Origin: an uncultured Pelagibacteraceae bacterium
Lineage (GTDB): Bacteria; Pseudomonadota; Alphaproteobacteria; Pelagibacterales; Pelagibacteraceae
Assembly (NCBI GenBank): GCA_902611815.1
Contig: CACMAZ010000005.1
Span: 1 to 64,000, forward strand
Direction of reading: 5' to 3'
DNA length: 64,000 nucleotides
Part shown: piece after piece, positions 7,819 to 15,332 of the stretch
How the letters are laid out: each line of letters opens with the position of its first letter
Numbering within the stretch: position 1 is the stretch's first letter
Program-made: the position numbers and the translations under genes
Notes under the pieces: model-generated
Database searches by the model: none
What the model was told of the DNA's origin: nothing
What the model saw: the letters and a program-made list of their open reading frames with translations, nothing else

Positions 7819-9263
7819 TAAATATCAACAACGAGCGTATCTTTAGAACCGCCACCTCTTGAACTATTTACTATAGTGCTTCCTTTTCTAAGAGCAACAC
7901 GCGTTAAACCACCCATTGTTACATAGGTTTCTTTTCCAGATAATATAAAAGGTCTTAAATCTTGGTGTCGTGGTTCAAATAAATCACCTTGAAGAGTGGG
8001 AGTTGTAGATAATACTTCTAATGGCTGGGCAATATAATTTCTTGGGTTGTCTTTAATTCTTTTTTGAAATATTTCTCTTTCTTTTATTTTAGCTTTAGGT
8101 CCAATCATAATACCATACCCACCAGATCCATCTGCTGGTTTCACAACCATTTTTCCAATATTTTCAATTACATGATCTCTTTGCAGTTTTTCAAAACATC
8201 TAAATGTTTCAACTTGTTTAAGTTTTGGCTCTTCTCCTAGATAGTATTTTATTATTTCTGGTACATAAGAATAAATTAATTTATCATCTGCAAAACCTGT
8301 ACCTGGAGCATTTAATATTGCAACATTTCCTTTTCTGTAAGCTTTGAATAAACCTGGGACACCTATTAAAGATCCTTTAAAAAAAGATTTTGGATCTAAA
8401 AAAGTATCATTAAGTCTTCTATAAATACAATCAACCCTAATTCCACCACCTATCGTTTTCATGAAAACTTTATCATTTTCAACATAAAGATCTTTTCCTT
8501 CAACAAGAGCTACTCCCATTTGTTGAGCTAAAAATGAATGTTCAAAGTATGCAGAGTTATAAATCCCTGGTGTTAAAACAACCATGTGAGGATTTTTTGT
8601 TTGGTAAGGTATTGCATCATGCATACAATGATAAAGTCTATTGCAATAATGACCAATAGGAGAAACTCTATATCTTGTAAATATTTGAGGAAACACCTGA
8701 CTCATCACCATTCTATTTTCAAGCATGTACGATACACCCGATGGAACTTGTAAATTGTCTTCAAGTACTAAAAAATCACCACTAATATTTCTTATTAAAT
8801 CAATACCAGATATGTGAGACCAAATTTTCCTTTTAGGACTAAAGCCTTCACATTGTTTTAGATAATTTTTTGATTTAAATACTATGTCTTCTGGAATGAT
8901 TTTATCCTTAAATATTCTTTTTTTATTATAAACATCATCAATAAATAAATTTAATGCCTTTGATCTTTGAATTAGTCCCTTTTTGACCTTATTCCATTTT
9001 GTTTTTAAAACAATTCTAGGGATAATATCTAAGGGCCATTTTTTTTCTTCTGCAGCTTTTTTATCAGCAGAGTATACTTTAAAATTTATTCCTCTCGAAT
9101 CTATTGTACTCATACAGTTTCTATCTATCTCTTGTAGTTTTTTTTTACCGTGTCGGTCTAAAATGCTTGAAATAATTTTAGCTTCTTTTCTTAACTTTCT
9201 TTCAGGTGTTAAGTATTCATCATAAGATGATTTAGCATCATAGTTTTTCCAAAGACTAGTCAT
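7818..9263 (-). CDS. Circularly permuted ATP-grasp protein (type 2, COG2308 family)
   Basis: A 481-residue protein of the circularly permuted ATP-grasp type 2 family (DUF404/DUF407), the usual length. Recognisable blocks are VLEDNLQVPSGVSYMLENR around residues 165-185, VVLTPGIYNSAYFEH, VDCIYRRLNDTFLDP, GTGFADDKLIY and VVKPADGSGGYG. Family members are predicted ligases making amide bonds and usually sit with an alpha-E protein, a transglutaminase-like protease and the Anbu peptidase. Here Anbu is present but divergent, and alpha-E and transglutaminase genes are missing from this locus. It is the first gene of the minus-strand operon leading into the glucosylglycerate genes and overlaps the phosphatase start by one base. 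Its substrate is unknown. Confidence 0.85.
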   Translation of the reverse strand: MTSLWKNYDAKSSYDEYLTPERKLRKEAKIISSILDRHGKKKLQEIDRNCMSTIDSRGINFKVYSADKKAAEEKKWPLDIIPRIVLKTKWNKVKKGLIQRSKALNLFIDDVYNKKRIFKDKIIPEDIVFKSKNYLKQCEGFSPKRKIWSHISGIDLIRNISGDFLVLEDNLQVPSGVSYMLENRMVMSQVFPQIFTRYRVSPIGHYCNRLYHCMHDAIPYQTKNPHMVVLTPGIYNSAYFEHSFLAQQMGVALVEGKDLYVENDKVFMKTIGGGIRVDCIYRRLNDTFLDPKSFFKGSLIGVPGLFKAYRKGNVAILNAPGTGFADDKLIYSYVPEIIKYYLGEEPKLKQVETFRCFEKLQRDHVIENIGKMVVKPADGSGGYGIMIGPKAKIKEREIFQKRIKDNPRNYIAQPLEVLSTTPTLQGDLFEPRHQDLRPFILSGKETYVTMGGLTRVALRKGSTIVNSSRGGGSKDTLVVDI

Positions 9264-9381
9264 TTAACATATTATTATAAATATTCATTTAATTATAAGT
9301 GCAAATTATATATACCTGTTATGAGTTTTTGGGGTATATATATAAGTCGAGGTATATATATAAGTAATTATCTAAAAAACA
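9264..9381. promoter_or_regulatory. Divergent intergenic region with AT-rich direct and inverted repeats
   Basis: The 118-base spacer between the divergent ATP-grasp operon and the Anbu gene. It holds two identical 15-base copies of GGTATATATATAAGT (9333-9347 and 9351-9365), 18 bases apart, and an inverted partial copy TATATATACC at 9307-9316. A shorter TATAAGT lies at 9294-9300. The spacer must contain promoters for both directions; several TATA-like hexamers fall inside the repeats, so I cannot place a single -10. The arrangement suggests an operator for a dimeric regulator, or a hairpin in the mRNA leader (inference). Confidence 0.5.
9333..9365. repeat. Two tandem direct copies of a 15-base TA-rich motif
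   Basis: GGTATATATATAAGT occurs at 9333-9347 and again at 9351-9365 with a three-base spacer. The second copy ends 16 bases before the Anbu start codon. The perfect identity over 15 bases, including the non-TA ends GG and AGT, is more than simple TA-richness. Confidence 0.85.
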
Positions 9382-10107
9382 ATGACATATTGTATCGGTA
9401 TAAAAACTAAAGATGGAATTGTTGTAGCTTCAGACTCTAGAACTAATGCAGGACTGGACAATGTTAATATCTACTCAAAGATGTTTACATATGATGTTGG
9501 TGACAGAACCGTTCTAATTGTCACTTCAGGTAATCTAGGAACTTCTCAAGCAGTATATAAATCAATAGAAAAAGATCTTGAAGATAATTCAGGAAAAAAG
9601 AATTTAAACACATGTGAAGATTTTGACCAGGTTGCTAAATATATAGGTGCTTTAAATATAAAACATTCATCTCCTAAAGGCATGAACACTGATACAGTTT
9701 TATTAGGCTCAACCTTTATTGTTGGCGGTCAAATTAAAGGAAAACCAATGGAACTTTTTTTAATTTATCCTCAAGGCAATTATATAAAGCCTGCTGATAG
9801 TAAACCATATTTGGTGATTGGAGAAGTTAAATACGGTAAACCAATTTTAGATAGAGTTATCACTCCTGATGTATCTATAGGTGATGCCTCAAGATGTGCA
9901 TTAATATCAATGGACTCAACATTAAAGAGTGACCTAACAGTAGGCCCGCCCATAGATTTCGTGGTTTATAAAAAAGATCAATATAAAATTGCATCACAAA
10001 AATGTTTAAACCTTAACGATCAAGAATTTTCAAAGGTATCTAAGGAATGGTCAGAGGGAATATTTAAAATATTTGACTCATTTCCAAGATTTGATTGGGA
10101 AAAATAA
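9382..10107 (+). CDS. Anbu-type proteasome-like peptidase (BPH family)
   Basis: A 241-residue Ntn-hydrolase of the bacterial proteasome-homolog Anbu group. There is no propeptide: the sequence starts Met-Thr, so methionine removal would expose Thr as the N-terminal nucleophile. VVASDSRTNAG supplies the conserved Asp (position 17 counted from Thr) and the following IYSKMFTY supplies the conserved Lys (about 32 from Thr). Anbu proteins assemble as open helical or ring particles; their substrates are not established. The gene is divergent from the ATP-grasp gene that usually accompanies Anbu, with a repeat-rich spacer between them. It is followed by tRNA-Leu. Confidence 0.88.
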   Translation: MTYCIGIKTKDGIVVASDSRTNAGLDNVNIYSKMFTYDVGDRTVLIVTSGNLGTSQAVYKSIEKDLEDNSGKKNLNTCEDFDQVAKYIGALNIKHSSPKGMNTDTVLLGSTFIVGGQIKGKPMELFLIYPQGNYIKPADSKPYLVIGEVKYGKPILDRVITPDVSIGDASRCALISMDSTLKSDLTVGPPIDFVVYKKDQYKIASQKCLNLNDQEFSKVSKEWSEGIFKIFDSFPRFDWEK

Positions 10108-10126
10108 AAAAATTTACTTATTGATC

Positions 10127-10155
10127 TTGTTCAATTATAAATATTAGCATAAATA
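10127..10155 (+). promoter_or_regulatory. Candidate sigma-70 promoter for tRNA-Leu and nadK
   Basis: TTGTTC at 10127-10132, a 17-base spacer and TAAATA at 10150-10155, ending 18 bases before the mature tRNA-Leu. The match to consensus is moderate in a very AT-rich region. The same spacing is seen in front of the tRNA-Thr on the other strand, which adds some support. Confidence 0.4.
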
Positions 10156-10173
10156 CTCATGAATATAACTCAT

Positions 10174-10259
10174 GCCCTCGTGGTGAAATTGGTAGACACA
10201 AAGGACTTAAAATCCTTGCCCTTTTGGGAGTGCCAGTTCGAGTCTGGCCGAGGGCACCA
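10174..10259 (+). tRNA. tRNA-Leu (anticodon UAA)
   Basis: An 86-base class II tRNA with a long variable arm. The acceptor stem GCCCTCG pairs with CGAGGGC, the anticodon stem-loop AAGGA-CTTAAAA-TCCTT gives anticodon TAA, and the T arm contains GTTCGAGTC. The CCA end is encoded (10257-10259). The nadK start codon follows three bases later, so the two genes are probably cotranscribed. Confidence 0.97.
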
Positions 10260-10262
10260 CTG

Positions 10263-11024
10263 ATGAATAAAATAATATCTGATACAAATTCCAAATCAAA
10301 AAAAATTAAATCTTTTTTAATTAAAAACTTAAAAAAAAAGAAATTAAAACTTAACATGTCTTTAGTCATAGGTGGTGATGGTTTTATGTTAAAAACATTA
10401 AAGAAAAATAAAAATAACTCTAGAATTTTTTATGGTATTAATTCAGGTAATTATGGTTTTTTAATGAATAAATTCTCTAAGAATAAGACTATAAAAAATC
10501 TGTCAAAAGCAAAAATGATATCAATTTCTCCATTGGAGATGAGAGTGATAACCAAAAACAAAGTATCAAAAAAATATTTAGCAATAAATGAAGTGTCTAT
10601 TTTAAGACAAAGCAGGCAAGCAGCTGCATTAGCAGTAGTTATAGGAAAAAAATATATAATAAAAAAACTTATTTCAGATGGAATTTTAGTTTCAACGCCT
10701 GCAGGTAGCACAGCATATAATATGTCAGTTCACGGACCGATTTTAAGTTTAAATTCTAAAAAATTATCTATATCACCTATTAGTGCATTTAGACCTAGGA
10801 GATGGAAAGGTAAAATTGTCAGCGATCAATCTCTTATTAAAATTATAAATTTAAACCCATTAAAAAGACCTGTTAGTGCAGTTGCTGATAATGTTGAAAT
10901 ACGTAATGCAAAAAAGGTAGTTGTCAAAACCAATAAAAAAATTAGATTTAACCTTCTATATGATACAAATCGTAGCCTCCAAAAAAAAATTAAAATAGAA
11001 CAATTAATAAGAGAAATAAATTAG
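10263..11024 (+). CDS. nadK: NAD kinase
   Basis: Phosphorylates NAD to NADP with ATP, the only known route to NADP. At 253 residues it is a compact bacterial form. The nucleotide-binding GGDG motif is at residues 37-40 (LVIGGDGFML), the Asn-Glu motif at 112-113 (LAINEVSILR), and the glycine-rich segment ISDGILVSTPAGSTAYN follows. The track ORF starts at 10224 inside tRNA-Leu; I use the ATG at 10263, the first after the tRNA. The stop lies directly against the 3' end of an oppositely oriented tRNA-Thr. Confidence 0.93.
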   Translation: MNKIISDTNSKSKKIKSFLIKNLKKKKLKLNMSLVIGGDGFMLKTLKKNKNNSRIFYGINSGNYGFLMNKFSKNKTIKNLSKAKMISISPLEMRVITKNKVSKKYLAINEVSILRQSRQAAALAVVIGKKYIIKKLISDGILVSTPAGSTAYNMSVHGPILSLNSKKLSISPISAFRPRRWKGKIVSDQSLIKIINLNPLKRPVSAVADNVEIRNAKKVVVKTNKKIRFNLLYDTNRSLQKKIKIEQLIREIN

Positions 11025-11100
11025 TGGTGCCCCCGCACGGATTCGAACCGCGGACCTATTGATTACAAATCAATTGCTCTACCAGCTGAGCTACAAGGGC
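11025..11100 (-). tRNA. tRNA-Thr (anticodon UGU)
   Basis: A 76-base tRNA on the minus strand. The acceptor GCCCTTG pairs with CGGGGGC (two G-U pairs), the anticodon stem-loop ATTGA-TTTGTAA-TCAAT gives TGT, and the T loop contains GTTCGAATC. CCA is encoded at 11025-11027, directly against the nadK stop codon on the other strand. Confidence 0.96.
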
Positions 11101-11264
11101 ATCTAGTTAATGAACAATTATTTAATTTAAAAGATTGAATAAATCAATCCTTAAAAAACCACCATTCATGCTTACTACTTATTTAAAACCAAAGGTATAA
11201 TTACTCAATAAAAAGACTAAAAACCTAAATTAATACAATTTTAAAATTAAACACTTTAATTTTA
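11101..11264. other. Intergenic region between tRNA-Thr and the glycan island
   Basis: About 164 bases without a gene, very AT-rich. It contains the candidate tRNA-Thr promoter and a six-base-pair inverted repeat GATTGA/TCAATC at 11133-11149 that could instead serve as a weak terminator for the methyltransferase gene. Nothing else recognisable. Confidence 0.6.
11119..11147 (-). promoter_or_regulatory. Candidate sigma-70 promoter for tRNA-Thr
   Basis: On the minus strand TTGATT (11142-11147), a 17-base spacer and TAAATA (11119-11124), ending 18 bases before the tRNA. The spacing and -10 match the candidate promoter of tRNA-Leu exactly. Confidence 0.42.
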
Positions 11265-11945
11265 TTATTTTTTTATTATTAAAATTATATTTGACTTAAG
11301 AAAAATAAATTTATTGTAGATAATTTTATACTTCATGATTTTTAAATCCCTGCAAATTTTTACAATGTCTCTAGAAAATAATAAATTCAAATTTTTTTCT
11401 GATGCAAAGTAATTTAAATTTAAAAACTTTAATATTTTTCTATGAATTTTTTTAGGCAGAAGATGAATTAATGGCAATTTTGTATGGAAATCAATAGGGA
11501 AACTTCTATTTGGTGTTGTCAAAAAAACATATTTACTCGAAACTCTGAATAATTCTGAAATTAATTTTTTTTGACTCTTGTAATTACCAACATGTTCAAT
11601 AGTTGCTGAACAAAAAGATATATCAAATGAATTTTTTTTTAATTTGATATTTTTTGCATTACCTTGAATGAATTTATTTAACTTAAACTTTTTTTTTAGA
11701 ATATTGCAATTCTGATTTGAAAATCCAGTAATATTATTTTTCCATTTATATTGATGAAAAATAATATTTTCATGAGATTCTAAAATTGGTGCCGTTCCTA
11801 CATCCAAAATTTTCGAATTTTTATTAAATTTAATATTTTGTAAAAATATATTAAAAATATTAATTCTACTTTTTAGTAGAATTTTTTTAAAAATTTGATC
11901 AAGATATGGTAGTTGAAGCCAATAAGTTTTTTTATTTACACGCAT
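11265..11945 (-). CDS. Class I SAM-dependent methyltransferase, unknown substrate
   Basis: A 226-residue protein with a Rossmann-type methyltransferase core: motif I as SKILDVGTAPILESH near residue 45, FIQGNAKNIKL before the motif II-like acid, FDISFCSATIEHVGNY as motif IV, and FLTTPNRSFPIDFHT as motif V. The TTPNR-PID-H pattern resembles methyltransferases found in glycan or lipid modification clusters. It lies in an AT-rich island with a glycosyltransferase and another methyltransferase, which suggests a surface-polysaccharide or lipid role (inference). The C-terminal third is very Lys/Ile/Asn-rich. Confidence 0.75.
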   Translation of the reverse strand: MRVNKKTYWLQLPYLDQIFKKILLKSRINIFNIFLQNIKFNKNSKILDVGTAPILESHENIIFHQYKWKNNITGFSNQNCNILKKKFKLNKFIQGNAKNIKLKKNSFDISFCSATIEHVGNYKSQKKLISELFRVSSKYVFLTTPNRSFPIDFHTKLPLIHLLPKKIHRKILKFLNLNYFASEKNLNLLFSRDIVKICRDLKIMKYKIIYNKFIFLKSNIILIIKK

Positions 11946-11997
11946 CTTAATATATAGTTTATATAAATTTATTTAATTAAATTAATATTTTTTATAA

Positions 11998-12711
11998 ATG
12001 AAAATTTCTATAATAATTCCAGTATTTAATGAAGAAAAAACCGTAATCAAGATTTTAAAATATATTAAAGAAACTAAAAATAAAATTCAGAATGAATTTG
12101 AAATAATAGTAATCGACGATGGTTCAACTGATAATACTAATAATTTATTAAATCAACACAAAGATATTTATGACAAATTAATTAATATAAATATAAACCA
12201 AGGAAAAGGAAACGCTATCAATGAAGGTTTTAAAAATTCGACAGGTGATATTATTATAATTCAAGATGCAGATTTAGAATATAATCCTGAAGACTACGAA
12301 AAATTATTAGCACCTTTTTTAAAACATGATGCTGATGTAGTTTATGGTTCAAGATTTAAATCTTCAAATATTAATAGAGTACTATTTTTTTGGCACTCGA
12401 TTGCAAATAAATTTATAACATTATTTTCAAATATATTTTCAGATTTAAACCTCACAGATGTTGAAACTGGTTACAAAGCTTTTAAAAAAGAAATAATTAA
12501 AAAAATAAATTTAGAGGAAAAAAGATTTGGTTTTGAGATAGAAATTACACATAAAATTGCAAACTTTAAACCAAAACCTAAGTTTTTCGAAGTTGGGATA
12601 AGTTATTATGGAAGAACTTACGAAGAGGGAAAGAAAATAGGAATTAAAGATGGGTTTAGAGCTTTATACTGTATAATAAAATTTGGCTTTATAAGAAAAT
12701 TTTTTCAATAA
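11998..12711 (+). CDS. Family 2 glycosyltransferase, dolichyl/polyprenyl-phosphate sugar synthase-like
   Basis: A 237-residue GT-A enzyme with IIPVFNEEKTV at the N-terminus, VIDDGSTDNT at about 38-47 and the metal-binding motif IIQDADLEYNPEDY at about 88-101. This pattern is typical of the DPM1/polyprenyl-phosphate glycosyltransferase group, which loads a sugar onto a lipid carrier at the inner membrane. No C-terminal transmembrane helices are present, so it is the soluble type. A lipid-linked sugar made here could feed the GT-C-like membrane protein at 13355-14629 (inference). Confidence 0.85.
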   Translation: MKISIIIPVFNEEKTVIKILKYIKETKNKIQNEFEIIVIDDGSTDNTNNLLNQHKDIYDKLINININQGKGNAINEGFKNSTGDIIIIQDADLEYNPEDYEKLLAPFLKHDADVVYGSRFKSSNINRVLFFWHSIANKFITLFSNIFSDLNLTDVETGYKAFKKEIIKKINLEEKRFGFEIEITHKIANFKPKPKFFEVGISYYGRTYEEGKKIGIKDGFRALYCIIKFGFIRKFFQ

Positions 12712-12712
12712 A

Positions 12713-13366
12713 ATGAAAATAACCCATTTAATAAAAAAATATGAAAAAGTATCGACGCATAAAAAAATAAAAAAATTAATTACAGATTTTTTTGTCAAAA
12801 ATAAATTAAAAAAAATTAAAATTCTTGAGTTTGGCGTGGACAAAGGTATATCTACATCATTATTTTTAAAATTTTGTAATAAAACAAAAAGTAAATTATT
12901 CTCAATAGACATCATTGATTATTCAAAAATTATAAAAAATTATGATTGGAAGTTTTTACAGTGTAGAGACGATGATTTTAAAAAAGTTAACAAATTCGTT
13001 AACTGGCCTGTAGATATAATATTCTTAGATACTGAGCATACTGCAAAACATGTTAAAAAAATTTTTTATATGTACATTGATTATTTAAGGGTTGGTGGTT
13101 TGTTTATTATTGATGATATTTCTTGGATTCCATACCATAAGAAAGCCTGGAGAAACAATGAATGGATCGAGAACAATAATAGAGAAACTTTTAAAAAATT
13201 AATTGAAATTTATAATTCTAATCAAGACTCTTTAGAAATATCTTTCTATTTCGAAGATAGTGGACTTGCAGTTATTAAAAAAATATCAAAAAAAATTAAA
13301 TTTTCAAAAAAAATACCTTCGAGAGAATTTTCTTTAAAAAATATTTTAAGAAAATTAACCAATTAA
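12713..13366 (+). CDS. Class I methyltransferase-like protein (CmcI / cephalosporin hydroxylase-like fold)
   Basis: A 217-residue protein with ILEFGVDKGISTSLFL as the SAM-binding motif, FSIDIIDYSK as the acidic strand, DIIFLDTEHTAKHV and GGLFIIDDISW. The arrangement resembles small class I methyltransferases that act on sugar or small-molecule hydroxyls. The target is unknown. It starts one base after the glycosyltransferase stop, so the two form a pair. Its last 12 bases overlap the end of the convergent membrane-protein gene. Confidence 0.7.
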   Translation: MKITHLIKKYEKVSTHKKIKKLITDFFVKNKLKKIKILEFGVDKGISTSLFLKFCNKTKSKLFSIDIIDYSKIIKNYDWKFLQCRDDDFKKVNKFVNWPVDIIFLDTEHTAKHVKKIFYMYIDYLRVGGLFIIDDISWIPYHKKAWRNNEWIENNNRETFKKLIEIYNSNQDSLEISFYFEDSGLAVIKKISKKIKFSKKIPSREFSLKNILRKLTN

Positions 13367-14629
13367 TTTTTTTATTTTTAAGTTATTAAAAAAAATAACA
13401 AATATTATAAAATTGAAACCAGCTAATTCAAATATTAGTCTATCAATTGAGGTGACAAGGTGAAATTTAATTGGAAAATTTGTAAAAATATAAGCTGCTA
13501 AGATAAAAACATGACATAAAAAAAAATTTAAAATCATAATTTTATTTATTCTATCAGGTTTGATAAAATAATTAACAAATACTCCTACGGTTAAAACTAT
13601 ATATAAAGGTACCTTTACAAACGATATCATTATATATTTCAAAATAATCAAAATTCTATCTAAGGAAAAATAATAATTCAAATTTTCAATTTGAAAATTT
13701 TCATAATTACCTGATTGTAAATTTGTATCTAAACCAAAAATTTTCGCTAAAATTATTTTAAATAAAAATATAAAAGTAAAAAGTGATAAGAACACAAATG
13801 CACCTTTTTTATTATTAATGTTTAAAATAATTATTGAGATCAAAAATAAAAATGCAAATATTATTGCCTCGTTTTTTATCCAAAAAATAATAAAAAAACA
13901 AATTGATAAGTTAATTAAATTTCTTAATTTGAAAATTTTTTTATTATCATTTAAAAAAAAACATCCAATTATTATTGCGTAAGTAAATACTAAAATTTCT
14001 TGGTAACCGCTTAAAAAATGATTATTACTTAAAATAGTTACCACTAACAGAAACAATATACTTTTGTTTAAATCACTAATTTCAATAAAATCTAAGATAG
14101 AGTAAATAGATGCTAAAAAAATATATAAGTAAAAAATCCGACCGAAGTATTCATGATCCAAAATCGAAACACTTCTAAATACTGCCCATAAATAGGAACC
14201 AAAATGTGGATAATCAGGACGAGGAAAATTTTGTAAGTCGAAAATATTTCCACCATTAGTAAAATTTAATGATTTCATTAACCAATAATTTTGAGCATCC
14301 CAACCTAACTTTAAATCAACTGCAATATTTAATGACAAAGCAAATACCACAGTTAAAAAAATTATGAATCTGTATTTAATAAAATATTTATAATTTTTTT
14401 CTTTAAATAAAAAAAATAAATTTATTAGGAAAATTGTTAGCAATATAACTTTAACATAATAAAGTCCTATACTGATGAATGATAAAAATAATAATAAAAT
14501 AGAGATATAAACTATTGAAATTGGTTGAATAATATTTATTTGGCCAGAAATATTTATTAATTTTTTTGGAAAATAACAAAGAACAGTTATAAATAAAATC
14601 TGTAAAATTATAGCAATTATTTCAATCAT
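13355..14629 (-). CDS. Polytopic membrane protein, GT-C glycosyltransferase-like
   Basis: A 424-residue integral membrane protein with about ten or more hydrophobic segments. The loop after the third or fourth segment reads LKLGWDAQNYWLMKSLNF, reminiscent of the acidic first-loop motif of GT-C (PMT/ArnT/GT39-like) glycosyltransferases that use lipid-linked sugars. I cannot assign a family with certainty. The gene overlaps the upstream hypothetical gene by 8 bases, so both are probably translated from one mRNA with rlmB. AT content is among the highest in the window. Confidence 0.6.
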   Translation of the reverse strand: MIEIIAIILQILFITVLCYFPKKLINISGQINIIQPISIVYISILLLFLSFISIGLYYVKVILLTIFLINLFFLFKEKNYKYFIKYRFIIFLTVVFALSLNIAVDLKLGWDAQNYWLMKSLNFTNGGNIFDLQNFPRPDYPHFGSYLWAVFRSVSILDHEYFGRIFYLYIFLASIYSILDFIEISDLNKSILFLLVVTILSNNHFLSGYQEILVFTYAIIIGCFFLNDNKKIFKLRNLINLSICFFIIFWIKNEAIIFAFLFLISIIILNINNKKGAFVFLSLFTFIFLFKIILAKIFGLDTNLQSGNYENFQIENLNYYFSLDRILIILKYIMISFVKVPLYIVLTVGVFVNYFIKPDRINKIMILNFFLCHVFILAAYIFTNFPIKFHLVTSIDRLIFELAGFNFIIFVIFFNNLKIKKLIG

Positions 14630-15332
14630 TTTTAGATATTAAGTAGCAGTTTTCATACTTTTCAAAAATTAAATGATTTGAAAGCTCAATTTCATTTGGA
14701 ATAAATAAACTTACTTCATCTATAACAAAATTTTTATCTGTATTAATATTTCCAAATTTAATAATTATTTTAGAATAATTAAAAGAGCTTAAAATATCCA
14801 AATTTAGATTTATAATATTTTCCCCAACTTTTAAATCAATCAAATCTGATTTATATATTTTTTTCCTTTCCCCATATAAACTTTGATAGATAGTAAAAGA
14901 TATTTTTTTATCACTTTTTTTCTTTACAAAAAAAGAAATTTTTTTTATTTTTTTAAGGTATTTAATATCTTCACTTTGAAAATAATCTTCTTCATTTTTA
15001 AAATCAATTTTTCGATTTTCATTATATCCAAGTAGAATTATTTTATCTGAAACTTTTTGATTTAATTGAGTGTTAAGAAAAAACCAGGATGGATCAGGAG
15101 AAATAAAAAAATTTTTAATAACAATAGAATTATTTATTTTATATTTTTTCTTTATGTAGTCCAAAAAACCAATGGATTCATTCCTGCAGAATTCATATGA
15201 ATTTACTAATCTTTCATTATATTCTTTTTTGATAATTGTATAAAAATTTCTAGTAGAATTAAAATTATGAAAAATTACTATAATAATGAAAATGAAAATC
15301 AAATTTTTTAAGTTTATAAATTTATGATTCAT
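14622..15332 (-). CDS. Hypothetical protein with N-terminal membrane anchor
   Basis: A 236-residue protein I do not recognise. An N-terminal hydrophobic helix (about residues 9-24, NLIFIFIIIVIF) is followed by a long hydrophilic region, which suggests a periplasm-facing anchored protein. The second half (about 120-235) alternates hydrophobic and polar residues in a way that suggests a beta-sandwich. It begins with an ATGA-type overlap with rlmB and overlaps the start of the GT-C-like protein, so it may work with that protein on a surface glycan (inference). No catalytic motif is seen. Confidence 0.6.
   Translation of the reverse strand: MNHKFINLKNLIFIFIIIVIFHNFNSTRNFYTIIKKEYNERLVNSYEFCRNESIGFLDYIKKKYKINNSIVIKNFFISPDPSWFFLNTQLNQKVSDKIILLGYNENRKIDFKNEEDYFQSEDIKYLKKIKKISFFVKKKSDKKISFTIYQSLYGERKKIYKSDLIDLKVGENIINLNLDILSSFNYSKIIIKFGNINTDKNFVIDEVSLFIPNEIELSNHLIFEKYENCYLISKND

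Noticed and set aside
10224-10262. 5' extension of the nadK ORF
   Set aside because: It lies inside tRNA-Leu; the first start after the tRNA is ATG 10263.
11133-11149. Hairpin GATTGA/TCAATC as a terminator for the methyltransferase gene
   Set aside because: It overlaps a promoter-like -35 for tRNA-Thr and the stem is only six A/T-rich pairs; I list the promoter as the better reading and the terminator only as possible.
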